Shown: one piece after another, positions 23,934 through 29,569 of the stretch | Layout of the letters: each line of letters starts with the position of its first letter | How positions within the stretch are numbered: position 1 is the first letter of the stretch | Source of the DNA: a virus | DNA length: 30,543 nucleotides | IMG/VR virus record: IMGVR_UViG_3300022693_000780 | Span: 1 to 30,543 of that record | Direction: 5' to 3' (one strand) | Made by a program: the position numbers and the translations under genes | The notes under the pieces: generated by a model | What the model was told of the DNA's origin: nothing | What the model saw: only the letters and a program-made list of their open reading frames with translations | Databases searched by the model: none

Positions 23934-24104
23934 TTATATAAATATTATGATCGCCGGTATAAAAAATAAGGCAGAGAAAAAAACCTTACCAGAATGGTAT
24001 TGAATGAATACTTCCCCGCAAAAAATTTCCATAAAAACCAGCGAAACCAAAGAACAAATAATGCCCACTGGAAGAGTCAATATATAGGTTGAAATATTCA
24101 TCAT
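23934..24104 (-). CDS. Two-helix membrane peptide coupled to integrase
   Basis: A 56-codon frame (MMNISTYILTLPVGIICSLV... ending FIPAIIIFI) with two hydrophobic segments, residues about 5-29 and 42-56, and a short polar link. ATG 24104 overlaps the integrase stop (ATGA) and has 'GGGAGGGGG' upstream. Two-helix peptides of this size can be holins or superinfection-exclusion proteins; neither is shown. Expression would follow that of integrase. Confidence 0.6.
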   Translation of the reverse strand: MMNISTYILTLPVGIICSLVSLVFMEIFCGEVFIQYHSGKVFFSALFFIPAIIIFI

Positions 24105-25093
24105 CGCCCCCTCCCAACACAGGCGAAAGCCTCTATTAATTGATCATCGTATGGCTTGATATATCCAGCCGTTAATTTCGATCCCGGAGCATGTGAAAGC
24201 ATTCTACCGATCAGCGTTTCACTGTAGCCATTTTTGCCCATATCCGAAGCTACGAACCGGCGCAGATACTTGGAGCCATAACCAGAGAAGCCAGCCTTTT
24301 TGAATGCCCTGATTATTTCCTTTGATACCTTGTCGTTTTCAATGCTAGGGAAAAGTAAAGCGTTGGGGTCCAGGTTGATAGGTAGGCTATTAAACTCCGC
24401 TTGAAGCTCTTTGCAGATAGAAATATGAATATCTATTTTGGTTTTCCCGCGCTTGCTATTGATCCATCCAGACTTAACCTCGAACTGCCTTAACCCGGTC
24501 ACATCGGAGATATCTAGGGCGGTGTATGCCATTACCCAATAGATAACAAGGTATCTAGCGGGAACTGAGAGGGCCGTTATTTTGATTTGATCAAAGGTCA
24601 GGGGGTGAAGTTCACCTTTTCGCTGGATATGCTCATATTGCGGCCGTGGCACTACAAAGGCTTTATCCACTGTCCGGAGCAGCATTTGAAAAACTATGAG
24701 TTCTTTGTCGATGGTATTGTGAACCGCTTGCAGTTTCCCCTGGTCATTCAACCCATAACGATACTCGATATATTCTGCAATCAAATCAATGTCCACATCA
24801 CGGGGACGGAACAGCCCAAAAAAAGGATAAAGGTGATTATCCAGAATCTCCTGGTTGCGCTGGATAATTTTCTTTTTTATTCTCAGGTTCTTGATTCGTT
24901 GTCGGATCGACTGAGGATGTATACCGTCTTTAAGGTCTTTCAGGATTTCTCCTAATTGTGCAGCGGCTTTCTTCTTTTCAAACTCGGTAGCATTTAATGG
25001 AACCTCAATAGACTCACCGTCCCATCTAAACTTAGACCAATAACGCCGTGGCCTTCCTTGCTTCCCTTTTTTCTTGGGCCTTAATCTCATCAT
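24101..25093 (-). CDS. int: Tyrosine recombinase (phage integrase), atypical active site
   Basis: 330 aa from ATG 25093, which has 'GGAGAG' 7 nt upstream and begins MMRLRPKKKGKQGRPRRYWS; a longer frame to 25162 has no ribosome-binding site. The basic N-terminus and 'LRIKKKIIQRNQEILDNHLY' are the arm- and core-binding parts. In the catalytic domain the Lys strand (RGKTKIDIHI), 'KYLRRFVAS' (Arg 278), 'MLSHAPGS' (His 301) and Tyr 311 (AGYIKP) are present, but the first catalytic Arg is Asp 194 (TALDISDV) and the box II His is Lys. It integrates the phage at the tRNA site next door. Confidence 0.85.
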   Translation of the reverse strand: MMRLRPKKKGKQGRPRRYWSKFRWDGESIEVPLNATEFEKKKAAAQLGEILKDLKDGIHPQSIRQRIKNLRIKKKIIQRNQEILDNHLYPFFGLFRPRDVDIDLIAEYIEYRYGLNDQGKLQAVHNTIDKELIVFQMLLRTVDKAFVVPRPQYEHIQRKGELHPLTFDQIKITALSVPARYLVIYWVMAYTALDISDVTGLRQFEVKSGWINSKRGKTKIDIHISICKELQAEFNSLPINLDPNALLFPSIENDKVSKEIIRAFKKAGFSGYGSKYLRRFVASDMGKNGYSETLIGRMLSHAPGSKLTAGYIKPYDDQLIEAFACVGRGR

Positions 25094-25164
25094 ATCGTTT
25101 CTCTCCATTGATTTATACTTGGAGAAATATAGCATGAGATTAGTGTTGGTTGCTTGAAGCATGA

Positions 25165-25404
25165 CTATTTATTGGATTCCGCTATCATGGCATCGGCAAC
25201 GACGTAAGCTCCCGCGGAAAGAAACTTCAGATCCTCACGGGATTTTTCAATGGTTGTATTGTCCCTTATTCCAACAATTAATCCCTGCATAGCCAATCCA
25301 GCCAGCCAATCGCGGCGTGTGATTCCTGCTATATCACCAGGGTGGGGAGGGTGACTTGCTTGTCTAGGATAAACTTGACCACCTGTATCTTTTTCTTCTG
25401 GCAT
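25165..25404 (-). CDS. Conserved phage hypothetical protein
   Basis: 79 aa with the well-known phage small-protein pattern 'GITRRDWLAGLAMQGL' (about 28-43) and 'AYVVADAMIAESNK' at the end. The N-terminus is Pro/His-rich and disordered. 'AGAAAGGAAATAATT' precedes ATG 25404. This family sits in early operons of many temperate phages near recombination genes; its role is unknown. Confidence 0.7.
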   Translation of the reverse strand: MPEEKDTGGQVYPRQASHPPHPGDIAGITRRDWLAGLAMQGLIVGIRDNTTIEKSREDLKFLSAGAYVVADAMIAESNK

Positions 25405-25429
25405 AATTATTTCCTTTCTCTATTTAAAG

Positions 25430-25616
25430 GTGAGCCAGGTCGGATTGGTTGCCGACCTGTTTGGAGGCTGTGGGTAGATGAAGCCCACGACAATTGACAG
25501 GTGCGCCTGTCCCGCTGGCTCGTTATTTGATGCGGATGCCCCTTGGGTGGGAGATTTTGCAAACTTCACCCAAGAGGATAGCCACTAGGCTACTTGGACT
25601 CGGTGCGATCCTGATA
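25430..25616. ncRNA. Candidate structured RNA, multi-stem
   Basis: This gene-free stretch is filled with perfect or near-perfect stems: closing stem GAGCCAG/CTGGCTC (25432-25438 with 25515-25521) around CAGGTCGG/CCGACCTG (25436-25459), GTGGG/CCCAC (25470-25488) and GACAGG/CCTGTC (25496-25511); then an 11-bp stem CCCCTTGGGTG/CACCCAAGAGG (25539-25577), and TAGCC/GGCTA near 25585-25598, and GGA-C-TCG/CGA-TCC near 25600-25616. The strand of the RNA is not certain; minus fits the operon. It is not a tRNA: no TTCRA T-loop. Function unknown. Confidence 0.5.
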
Positions 25617-25632
25617 GAAAACACCGCCGCTT

Positions 25633-25905
25633 TCATTTAAAGATTCTTTCAATTTGTGTGATTGCAGAACCATCTTTGATCTGTTCTCCAGTGTATAACA
25701 ATAATTTAATACCCATTTCAGTGGCAGAATTCCATTTCTCATAATCCTTGCCCATTGTTAAAGGGTTCCGGTTATGCCTTCCAGCGTTCCATCCACCACC
25801 CTGAACCTCTATTCCCCACCCATCCCGATAGAAGTCCAATAGCCACTTCCGATCAGGATGGAACTTGTACTGTCTCTGGAATTCAGGAATCCCAAAGGCT
25901 CTCAT
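25633..25905 (-). CDS. PD-(D/E)XK (VSR/DUF559-like) nuclease
   Basis: 90 aa from ATG 25905. Matches a phage nuclease family: 'YKFHPDRKWLLDFYRDGWGI' with Asp 24, 'EVQGGGWNAGRHNR' (Glu 33), 'DYEKWNSATEMGIKLLLYTG' and a closing helix. In phages such proteins are thought to act in recombination, with ERF upstream. Family members continue N-terminally with a helix, and the in-frame codons upstream (LEESLALQ before the Met) fit it; these would need a start at ATC 25938 behind 'GAGGTG', overlapping the previous gene. ATG 25905 has no ribosome-binding site. Confidence 0.75.
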   Translation of the reverse strand: MRAFGIPEFQRQYKFHPDRKWLLDFYRDGWGIEVQGGGWNAGRHNRNPLTMGKDYEKWNSATEMGIKLLLYTGEQIKDGSAITQIERIFK

Positions 25906-25925
25906 CTGAAGAGCAAGTGATTCTT

Positions 25926-26087
25926 CTAAGTGTGAGATACCGCACCTCTTTTATTTTCTTCAACGTATTCATCGTAAAGTTTTTCTATATCATCTTCATG
26001 CCAAACGTGCATACCGGGACACTCGTAGAAATCGCCGGCTAAATGCTCAAACTGCTGATCATCAATCCATTCTTCAAATGTAAGCAT
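25926..26087 (-). CDS. 53-aa acidic hypothetical protein
   Basis: Frame MLTFEEWIDDQQFEHLAGDF ... ending RGAVSHT, with 'AAGGAGGCGTG' upstream of ATG 26087, sharing one base with the ERF stop (TGATG). Acidic, with a Trp/His/Cys-containing centre (YECPGMHVWHEDD). No family recognised. It lies between ERF and the nuclease, so it may be a partner of one of them. Confidence 0.6.
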   Translation of the reverse strand: MLTFEEWIDDQQFEHLAGDFYECPGMHVWHEDDIEKLYDEYVEENKRGAVSHT

Positions 26088-26884
26088 CACGCCTCCTTAA
26101 TTGATTTTATTACCGCTTCATAATCTGAATTTAATATTTCTTCAATGCTATCAATCATAAATTCATCGAGGATTTGTTTTTGAGCTTCTGTCCCCATTTT
26201 TTTTGTAATAAACATTTTTTTGACCTGCATCTTTAATTCAGGGGATAAAGTGGTTCCGTCAGATATTTCAGTTCCATCAGGCAAAGGAATGTCTTGTTGT
26301 TTCTTTCCATTTGTCTTTAACTTTTCAATAGCTTTTTGATATTCTATTTCGGCGGCTTTCTGTCTTACTTCGTCCGTTTGCTTTTTATAGGCGGGATCAT
26401 TTTCTTCTAACTCTTTTTCGCCTGTTTCAATATGGAGTGTTTTTAAAATCGCATAACGTTGAGCATAGGAAATCGCTTTACCCGGTCCCTTGTCAGAGTC
26501 ATCACAGCCATAAGCCACCCAATCCTGTTCAAAAAAATCATCGGGTTCGTCAATATTTATCCATCGGAAAGTAACGTCCAAGCGTTCCCTATTGACTATT
26601 TGCTCTTTGCCGTAGTAGTCCACTTTTAAAGTTTCCGGCTTCATTTCCTTGAAGGTGGGAATAACATTTACTCCATGTTTAACTAGGAGGGGATGAACTA
26701 GGGAGGTCACATCATCGTGGCCTGTGACGGTGAACATCACTTCACCTTTTTTATTTTTAATGATCTTTTCTTTTTTAACGTATTCCCATTCAGCCATTAT
26801 CGCGTTTACACGCTGATGGATGTTTAGTTTCGTATCTCTCTTAAATACTTCCTTATCTTTCTCATCTTCTTTTTTCTTTTCCAT
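26087..26884 (-). CDS. erf: ERF family single-strand annealing protein
   Basis: 265 aa from ATG 26884 ('GGAGGG' 7 nt upstream); TTG 26890 is less likely. The ERF core runs from about residue 20 to 160, with 'NIHQRVNAIMAEWEYVKKE', 'VTSLVHPLLVKHGV', 'VTFRWINIDEP' and the signature 'DKGPGKAISYAQRYAILKTL'. ERF proteins (P22 Erf type) anneal complementary single strands and drive circularisation and repair of phage DNA. The C-terminal half is charged and helical, ending in an 'EEILNSDYEAVIKSIKEA' helix. A PD-(D/E)XK nuclease lies downstream. Confidence 0.9.
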   Translation of the reverse strand: MEKKKEDEKDKEVFKRDTKLNIHQRVNAIMAEWEYVKKEKIIKNKKGEVMFTVTGHDDVTSLVHPLLVKHGVNVIPTFKEMKPETLKVDYYGKEQIVNRERLDVTFRWINIDEPDDFFEQDWVAYGCDDSDKGPGKAISYAQRYAILKTLHIETGEKELEENDPAYKKQTDEVRQKAAEIEYQKAIEKLKTNGKKQQDIPLPDGTEISDGTTLSPELKMQVKKMFITKKMGTEAQKQILDEFMIDSIEEILNSDYEAVIKSIKEA

Positions 26885-26886
26885 TT

Positions 26887-26988
26887 TCAATCCCTCCAGA
26901 AATCAAATTTATGAATACCTAATAAATGAACGATTGCCCATGTAATGCAGGCTCCTCCTATCGTTCCTATAATTAATGCTTCAATCAT
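26887..26988 (-). CDS. 33-aa membrane peptide
   Basis: Frame MIEALIIGTIGGACITWAIV, then HLLGIHKFDFWRD. One hydrophobic helix (about 3-24) with a C-terminal charged tail. ATG 26988 has 'GGGAGGAGAAAG' upstream and overlaps the end of the preceding gene; its stop is 2 bp from the ERF start. Single-helix peptide; role unknown. Confidence 0.55.
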   Translation of the reverse strand: MIEALIIGTIGGACITWAIVHLLGIHKFDFWRD

Positions 26989-27235
26989 CTTTCTCCTCCC
27001 AATAGGCCAAACACCCATCATCAGGCCACCAACTACCTACACGCATTTCGCATTCACCGCGTTTTGGCACATCGTCAGTGTCTTTATTTATCCAATGCTT
27101 ACACTCCCTACAAATTCCGATAACATGGAGGTCTTTGCCCTCTAACTGATCGAGCTTTTCAACATACTTGCTGCCTGGGATATTTTTCGCCAGCCAGCCA
27201 TTCAAAAATCCACGGAAATAATGTTCTGCTTTCAT
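26981..27235 (-). CDS. Zinc-binding-type phage hypothetical protein
   Basis: 84 aa. 'GICRECKHWINKD' (about 41-53), then 'GECEMRVG' and 'DDGCLAYWE' give a C-x2-C...C...C pattern, a small zinc-binding fold common among phage early proteins. The N-terminus (MKAEHYFRGFLNGWLAKNIP) is helical. 2 bp from its upstream neighbour. Function unknown. Confidence 0.6.
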   Translation of the reverse strand: MKAEHYFRGFLNGWLAKNIPGSKYVEKLDQLEGKDLHVIGICRECKHWINKDTDDVPKRGECEMRVGSWWPDDGCLAYWEEKDD

Positions 27236-27237
27236 AT

Positions 27238-27501
27238 CTAACCACCCACCGCTACGCCGGGATTGCCTTCATCCGGTAGCATTTCATTTTCCTTTAAATC
27301 TGCTGCGCCCCTTTCGTTATCAATCTCTCCATAAATCCAGGCGATAGCCTCATCTGCCGAATTAACCAAGGAATGAAAACATTCAGTATCCCAATAAGGA
27401 TCGGCAATATTTATTGCGTCTTCCGGATCGGATTTTTGCAGTTCCATCATAAGGGTTGCTATGTTCGTTTTAACTTCAATTAATGCTTCGATTCTGTTCA
27501 T
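27238..27501 (-). CDS. First full gene of the early leftward operon
   Basis: 87 aa, MNRIEALIEVKTNIATLMME, with 'NIADPYWDTECFHSLVNSAD' and 'AIAWIYGEID' and a polar Gly-rich tail. ATG 27501 has 'GGAGG' 7 nt upstream. No family recognised. It is preceded by the leader region with the attenuator-like terminator. Confidence 0.6.
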   Translation of the reverse strand: MNRIEALIEVKTNIATLMMELQKSDPEDAINIADPYWDTECFHSLVNSADEAIAWIYGEIDNERGAADLKENEMLPDEGNPGVAVGG

Positions 27502-27504
27502 TGT

Positions 27505-27672
27505 TTAGCCTCCAGGCAAAATATGGGTTGACATATCCGTATAGATATGAGACAAAAAAAAGGCCACACGGCTGAGATTTCTGGAGAGAAATACCGTGTG
27601 GCCTTCATTTGAAGCTAGGGTGCTGGTTTCCCAACTCCTGTTGCTTTTTTTATTTGAATTAAATAATCTCAT
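27505..27672 (-). CDS. Possible 55-aa leader gene of the early operon
   Basis: Frame MRLFNSNKKSNRSWETSTLA ... ending STHILPGG, from ATG 27672 with a clean 'GGAGAG' 7 nt upstream, about 25 nt after the likely transcription start. Its stop falls between the Shine-Dalgarno and start of the next gene. A strong intrinsic terminator lies inside it, so it may act as a regulatory leader and not as a functional protein. The sequence is not like a known family. Confidence 0.4.
   Translation of the reverse strand: MRLFNSNKKSNRSWETSTLASNEGHTVFLSRNLSRVAFFLSHIYTDMSTHILPGG
27552..27605 (-). terminator. Strong intrinsic terminator or attenuator in the early leader
   Basis: Minus-strand AAGGCCACACGG (27605-27594) pairs with CCGTGTGGCCTT (27571-27560), followed by a run of eight T. 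The loop contains a second stem ATTTCT-CTCC-AGAAAT (27592-27577), so a CTCC tetraloop tops the structure. Transcripts from the promoter at 27702-27730 would stop here after about 145 nt unless read through. Confidence 0.75.
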
Positions 27673-27701
27673 TGAATTTCTCTCCGTAAAACTTAATCTT
27701 C

Positions 27702-27730
27702 AATATAAGCCGATTCGGATTGCCAGTCAA
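27702..27730 (-). promoter_or_regulatory. Leftward early promoter with operator-like palindrome
   Basis: Minus-strand TTGACT (27730-27725), 17-bp spacer, TATATT (27707-27702). The spacer carries CCGATTCGG (27710-27718), a 9-bp inverted repeat that is a good repressor operator candidate. Located opposite the repressor gene start, as in lambda-like control regions. Confidence 0.6.
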
Positions 27731-27777
27731 GCGAATTCAGCTTTTTAATTGAAAATAACTCATGGAGGATGAAAATA

Positions 27778-28230
27778 GTGGTTACTGGAGGCAGTATATC
27801 TAACAGAATCAAAGATTTGAGGGAAGAAATAGGGATGAATCAGAAGGAATTTGCAGAGATTTTAGGACATTTCAGCCCAGATCACCTAGCAAAGATGGAG
27901 CGCGGGGATATAAAGGAGCCTAAATATTCCCATTTAATAGCCATAGGCAAATATTGTGGCGTTTCGACCGATTACCTGCTCACAGGCAAGGAATTCCAGC
28001 ATTCTGGGACTGCTACCCATCAGAATACAAATATGCAAACCGTAGCCGCTAAGGAGGCCATAAACCACCTCAATAATTGTGCCAAATCAATCAAGAAACT
28101 GGATTCTACAGTCGTTCTCGGTATTCAGTATTTCGAGAATCAAATTAAGAAACTTGACCGCGATCCTGAGATTGAAAATGCACTCGGAATGGTAAGCACC
28201 CAATTGACGGAAAGGTTGGTGCATAATTGA
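27778..28230 (+). CDS. cI-like XRE-family repressor
   Basis: 150 aa from GTG 27778, which leaves 9 nt after 'GGAGG' (27764-27768); ATG 27769 abuts that site and is less likely, though it is the conventional choice. The HTH (about residues 8-65) is of XRE type: 'RIKDLREEIGMNQKEFAEIL', 'HLAKMERGDIKEPKYSHLIA', 'YCGVSTDYLLTG'. The C-terminal half is helical without a LexA-type protease, so it is probably not RecA-cleavable. It faces the leftward early promoter and likely keeps it off in lysogens. Confidence 0.75.
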   Translation: MVTGGSISNRIKDLREEIGMNQKEFAEILGHFSPDHLAKMERGDIKEPKYSHLIAIGKYCGVSTDYLLTGKEFQHSGTATHQNTNMQTVAAKEAINHLNNCAKSIKKLDSTVVLGIQYFENQIKKLDRDPEIENALGMVSTQLTERLVHN

Positions 28231-28460
28231 GGGAAGTGACTGATTTACTCAAGGAACAAAATAAATTGATGGCAGATCATAATAGCCTTATTGAGAAAAG
28301 CCTGGGTGAGTTCATGCGAATTTTAACACTTCAAGCGGCAGAGGCTAAAGTTAGCAATGCCAGAACCGCTATAATAGGCGATACCCTTCAAAAGATGCTG
28401 GAGGGTGTTTCTGATTTAGGAGTAGATTCTAAAAAACTACTGGATGAAATGACCCGATGA
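28227..28460 (+). CDS. Small helical protein in the repressor operon
   Basis: 77 aa from TTG 28227, overlapping the repressor stop by four bases (TTGA) with 'GGAAAGG' upstream; an ATG at 28269 is the alternative. Sequence 'REVTDLLKEQNKLMADHNSL', then 'LGEFMRILTLQAAEAKVSNA'; amphipathic helix pattern. No family recognised. Confidence 0.55.
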   Translation: MREVTDLLKEQNKLMADHNSLIEKSLGEFMRILTLQAAEAKVSNARTAIIGDTLQKMLEGVSDLGVDSKKLLDEMTR

Positions 28461-28729
28461 GTTATGTAAACGCTGAAAAATTGATTGATGAACTTGCAAG
28501 CGCACTCGCTATAATTGATCTAGACCCTTCCCAGGAAGGAACAACATCCAATATCATTGACAGGACAGCCCGATCCATTTTCATGCTTTTAATGTCTGTT
28601 GTAGAAAGCTGCAAAGAAGAATCCAGGGAGCGTTTTATCAAAGAGGATGTTAGAGAACTAAAAGAAAGACTATTAAGGTTGGAAGTTGAAGTGGCTCGAC
28701 TCCATAGAGAAAAAAGGTTAGGCAGATGA
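28457..28729 (+). CDS. Hypothetical protein with C-terminal coiled coil
   Basis: 90 aa, MSYVNAEKLIDELASALAII, then a Leu-heptad end 'VRELKERLLRLEVEVARLHR'. ATG overlaps the preceding stop (ATGA). Coiled coil suggests oligomerisation with itself or with its small neighbours. Function unknown. Confidence 0.55.
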   Translation: MSYVNAEKLIDELASALAIIDLDPSQEGTTSNIIDRTARSIFMLLMSVVESCKEESRERFIKEDVRELKERLLRLEVEVARLHREKRLGR

Positions 28730-28730
28730 T

Positions 28731-28865
28731 ATGAACCCCGAAGATTTTTATAATGCTAAACGCAAATCCCTGTTCTGGGTAGATATGATTTTCTATCTGA
28801 TCCTGTGTTTTTTTCTAGCATTAGGCGTGACTATTGTTTATTGGATTCTTAAATTGGCGAATTAA
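28731..28865 (+). CDS. 44-aa single-helix membrane peptide
   Basis: MNPEDFYNAKRKSLFWVDMI followed by a hydrophobic stretch (FYLILCFFLALGVTIVYWIL) and a short end. The N-terminus is short and polar. It lies between the coiled-coil gene and the LuxR-type gene and its stop overlaps the latter's ATG (TAATG). Possibly a membrane anchor or immunity peptide; unproven. Confidence 0.6.
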   Translation: MNPEDFYNAKRKSLFWVDMIFYLILCFFLALGVTIVYWILKLAN

Positions 28866-29089
28866 TGGCACCTCCTATACAGTTGCTTACTTCAGCGGAA
28901 GTGATTTTAACGGAACGCGAATTAGAGATTTATATTGGTTTAGGGGAAGGGAAAAGCCCCAAGGAGCTTGGCGCGGAATTGTTTATAAGTCCTAAAACTA
29001 TATCATCTCATAGATGTAATATTATGGAAAAGATGGGATTTAAAAATATTTACCAATTAATGCATCACGCAATAAAATCTAAGGAGTAA
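28865..29089 (+). CDS. Orphan LuxR-type HTH protein
   Basis: 74 aa that is little more than a GerE/LuxR DNA-binding domain: 'LTERELEIYIGLGEGKSPKE', 'LGAELFISPKTISSHRCNIM', 'EKMGFKNIYQLMHHAI'. There is no receiver or autoinducer domain. Stand-alone domains of this type can activate transcription. It precedes the peptide and collagen-like genes in the same direction, so they may be its targets. The target site is not known. Confidence 0.8.
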   Translation: MAPPIQLLTSAEVILTERELEIYIGLGEGKSPKELGAELFISPKTISSHRCNIMEKMGFKNIYQLMHHAIKSKE

Positions 29090-29090
29090 T

Positions 29091-29234
29091 ATGGAAATCA
29101 CAAGATTGGAAGTATTAGAACTTCTGGAACAATTTGCAAATGCCGAGAGATACGGGGTAATAACATTGCAGATCGAAAAGGGTAAAATTGTGTTCATGGA
29201 AGAAACCATAAAATACAAACCCAAAATAAAATAG
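29091..29234 (+). CDS. 47-aa hypothetical protein
   Basis: MEITRLEVLELLEQFANAER, then YGVITLQIEKGKIVFMEETI, ending KYKPKIK. ATG 29091 lies directly after the LuxR-type stop and has 'AAGGAG' 5 nt upstream. The fold looks like helix plus two strands. No family recognised. Confidence 0.55.
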   Translation: MEITRLEVLELLEQFANAERYGVITLQIEKGKIVFMEETIKYKPKIK

Positions 29235-29278
29235 TAGTAAAACATGTTTGACCTTAATAACAACAAAGAGGAGTAAAG

Positions 29279-29548
29279 ATGAAAAAATTAATTATTTTAA
29301 TAATTTCGTTGACTTTAGCTTTTGCCACTGTTGGTTGCCAAGGTGACGATGGAGAACCGGGTAAAAGTGGAATTGATGGCATTGTTGGTCCTAGTGGTCC
29401 CACTGGCAGTGATGGGTCACCTGGCAGTGATGGGTCACCTGGAAACACTGGCGGAATTGGGCCTCGTGGACACCAAGGGGAAACTGGAGAACTAGAAGCT
29501 TGTGGTGCTGATGAACATAGAGTAGCCGGAACTTGTGTACCTGTTTAA
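29279..29548 (+). CDS. Collagen-like lipoprotein
   Basis: 89 aa. Signal peptide II (MKKLIILIISLTLAFATVGC) with the lipidated Cys at 20. Seventeen G-x-y triplets follow (residues 22-72: GDDGEPGKSGIDGIVGPSGP...), then 'CGADEHRVAGTCVPV' with two further Cys that may bond. A membrane-anchored short collagen-like spacer exposed at the cell surface or in the periplasm. 'GAGGAG' precedes the ATG. Paired with the secreted collagen-like protein downstream, it may be its partner; this is inference. Confidence 0.75.
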   Translation: MKKLIILIISLTLAFATVGCQGDDGEPGKSGIDGIVGPSGPTGSDGSPGSDGSPGNTGGIGPRGHQGETGELEACGADEHRVAGTCVPV

Positions 29549-29569
29549 CTAACCAAGGAGATTTAAGAA

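Noticed and set aside
24662-24670. TTATCCACT as a DnaA box
   Set aside because: Single imperfect copy inside the integrase gene, not near the replication gene.
25431-25521. Cloverleaf-like tRNA reading with a 7-bp closing stem and three arms
   Set aside because: No T-loop TTCRA, no U33-type anticodon loop and wrong arm lengths on either strand; kept only as a structured RNA candidate.
27528-27556. Plus-strand TTGACA as a rightward promoter
   Set aside because: No -10 element at 16-18 bp; it lies inside the leftward leader region.
27638-27652. Plus-strand terminator before the T7 run at 27645
   Set aside because: The only stem before the T-run is CAAC/GTTG, too short to call.
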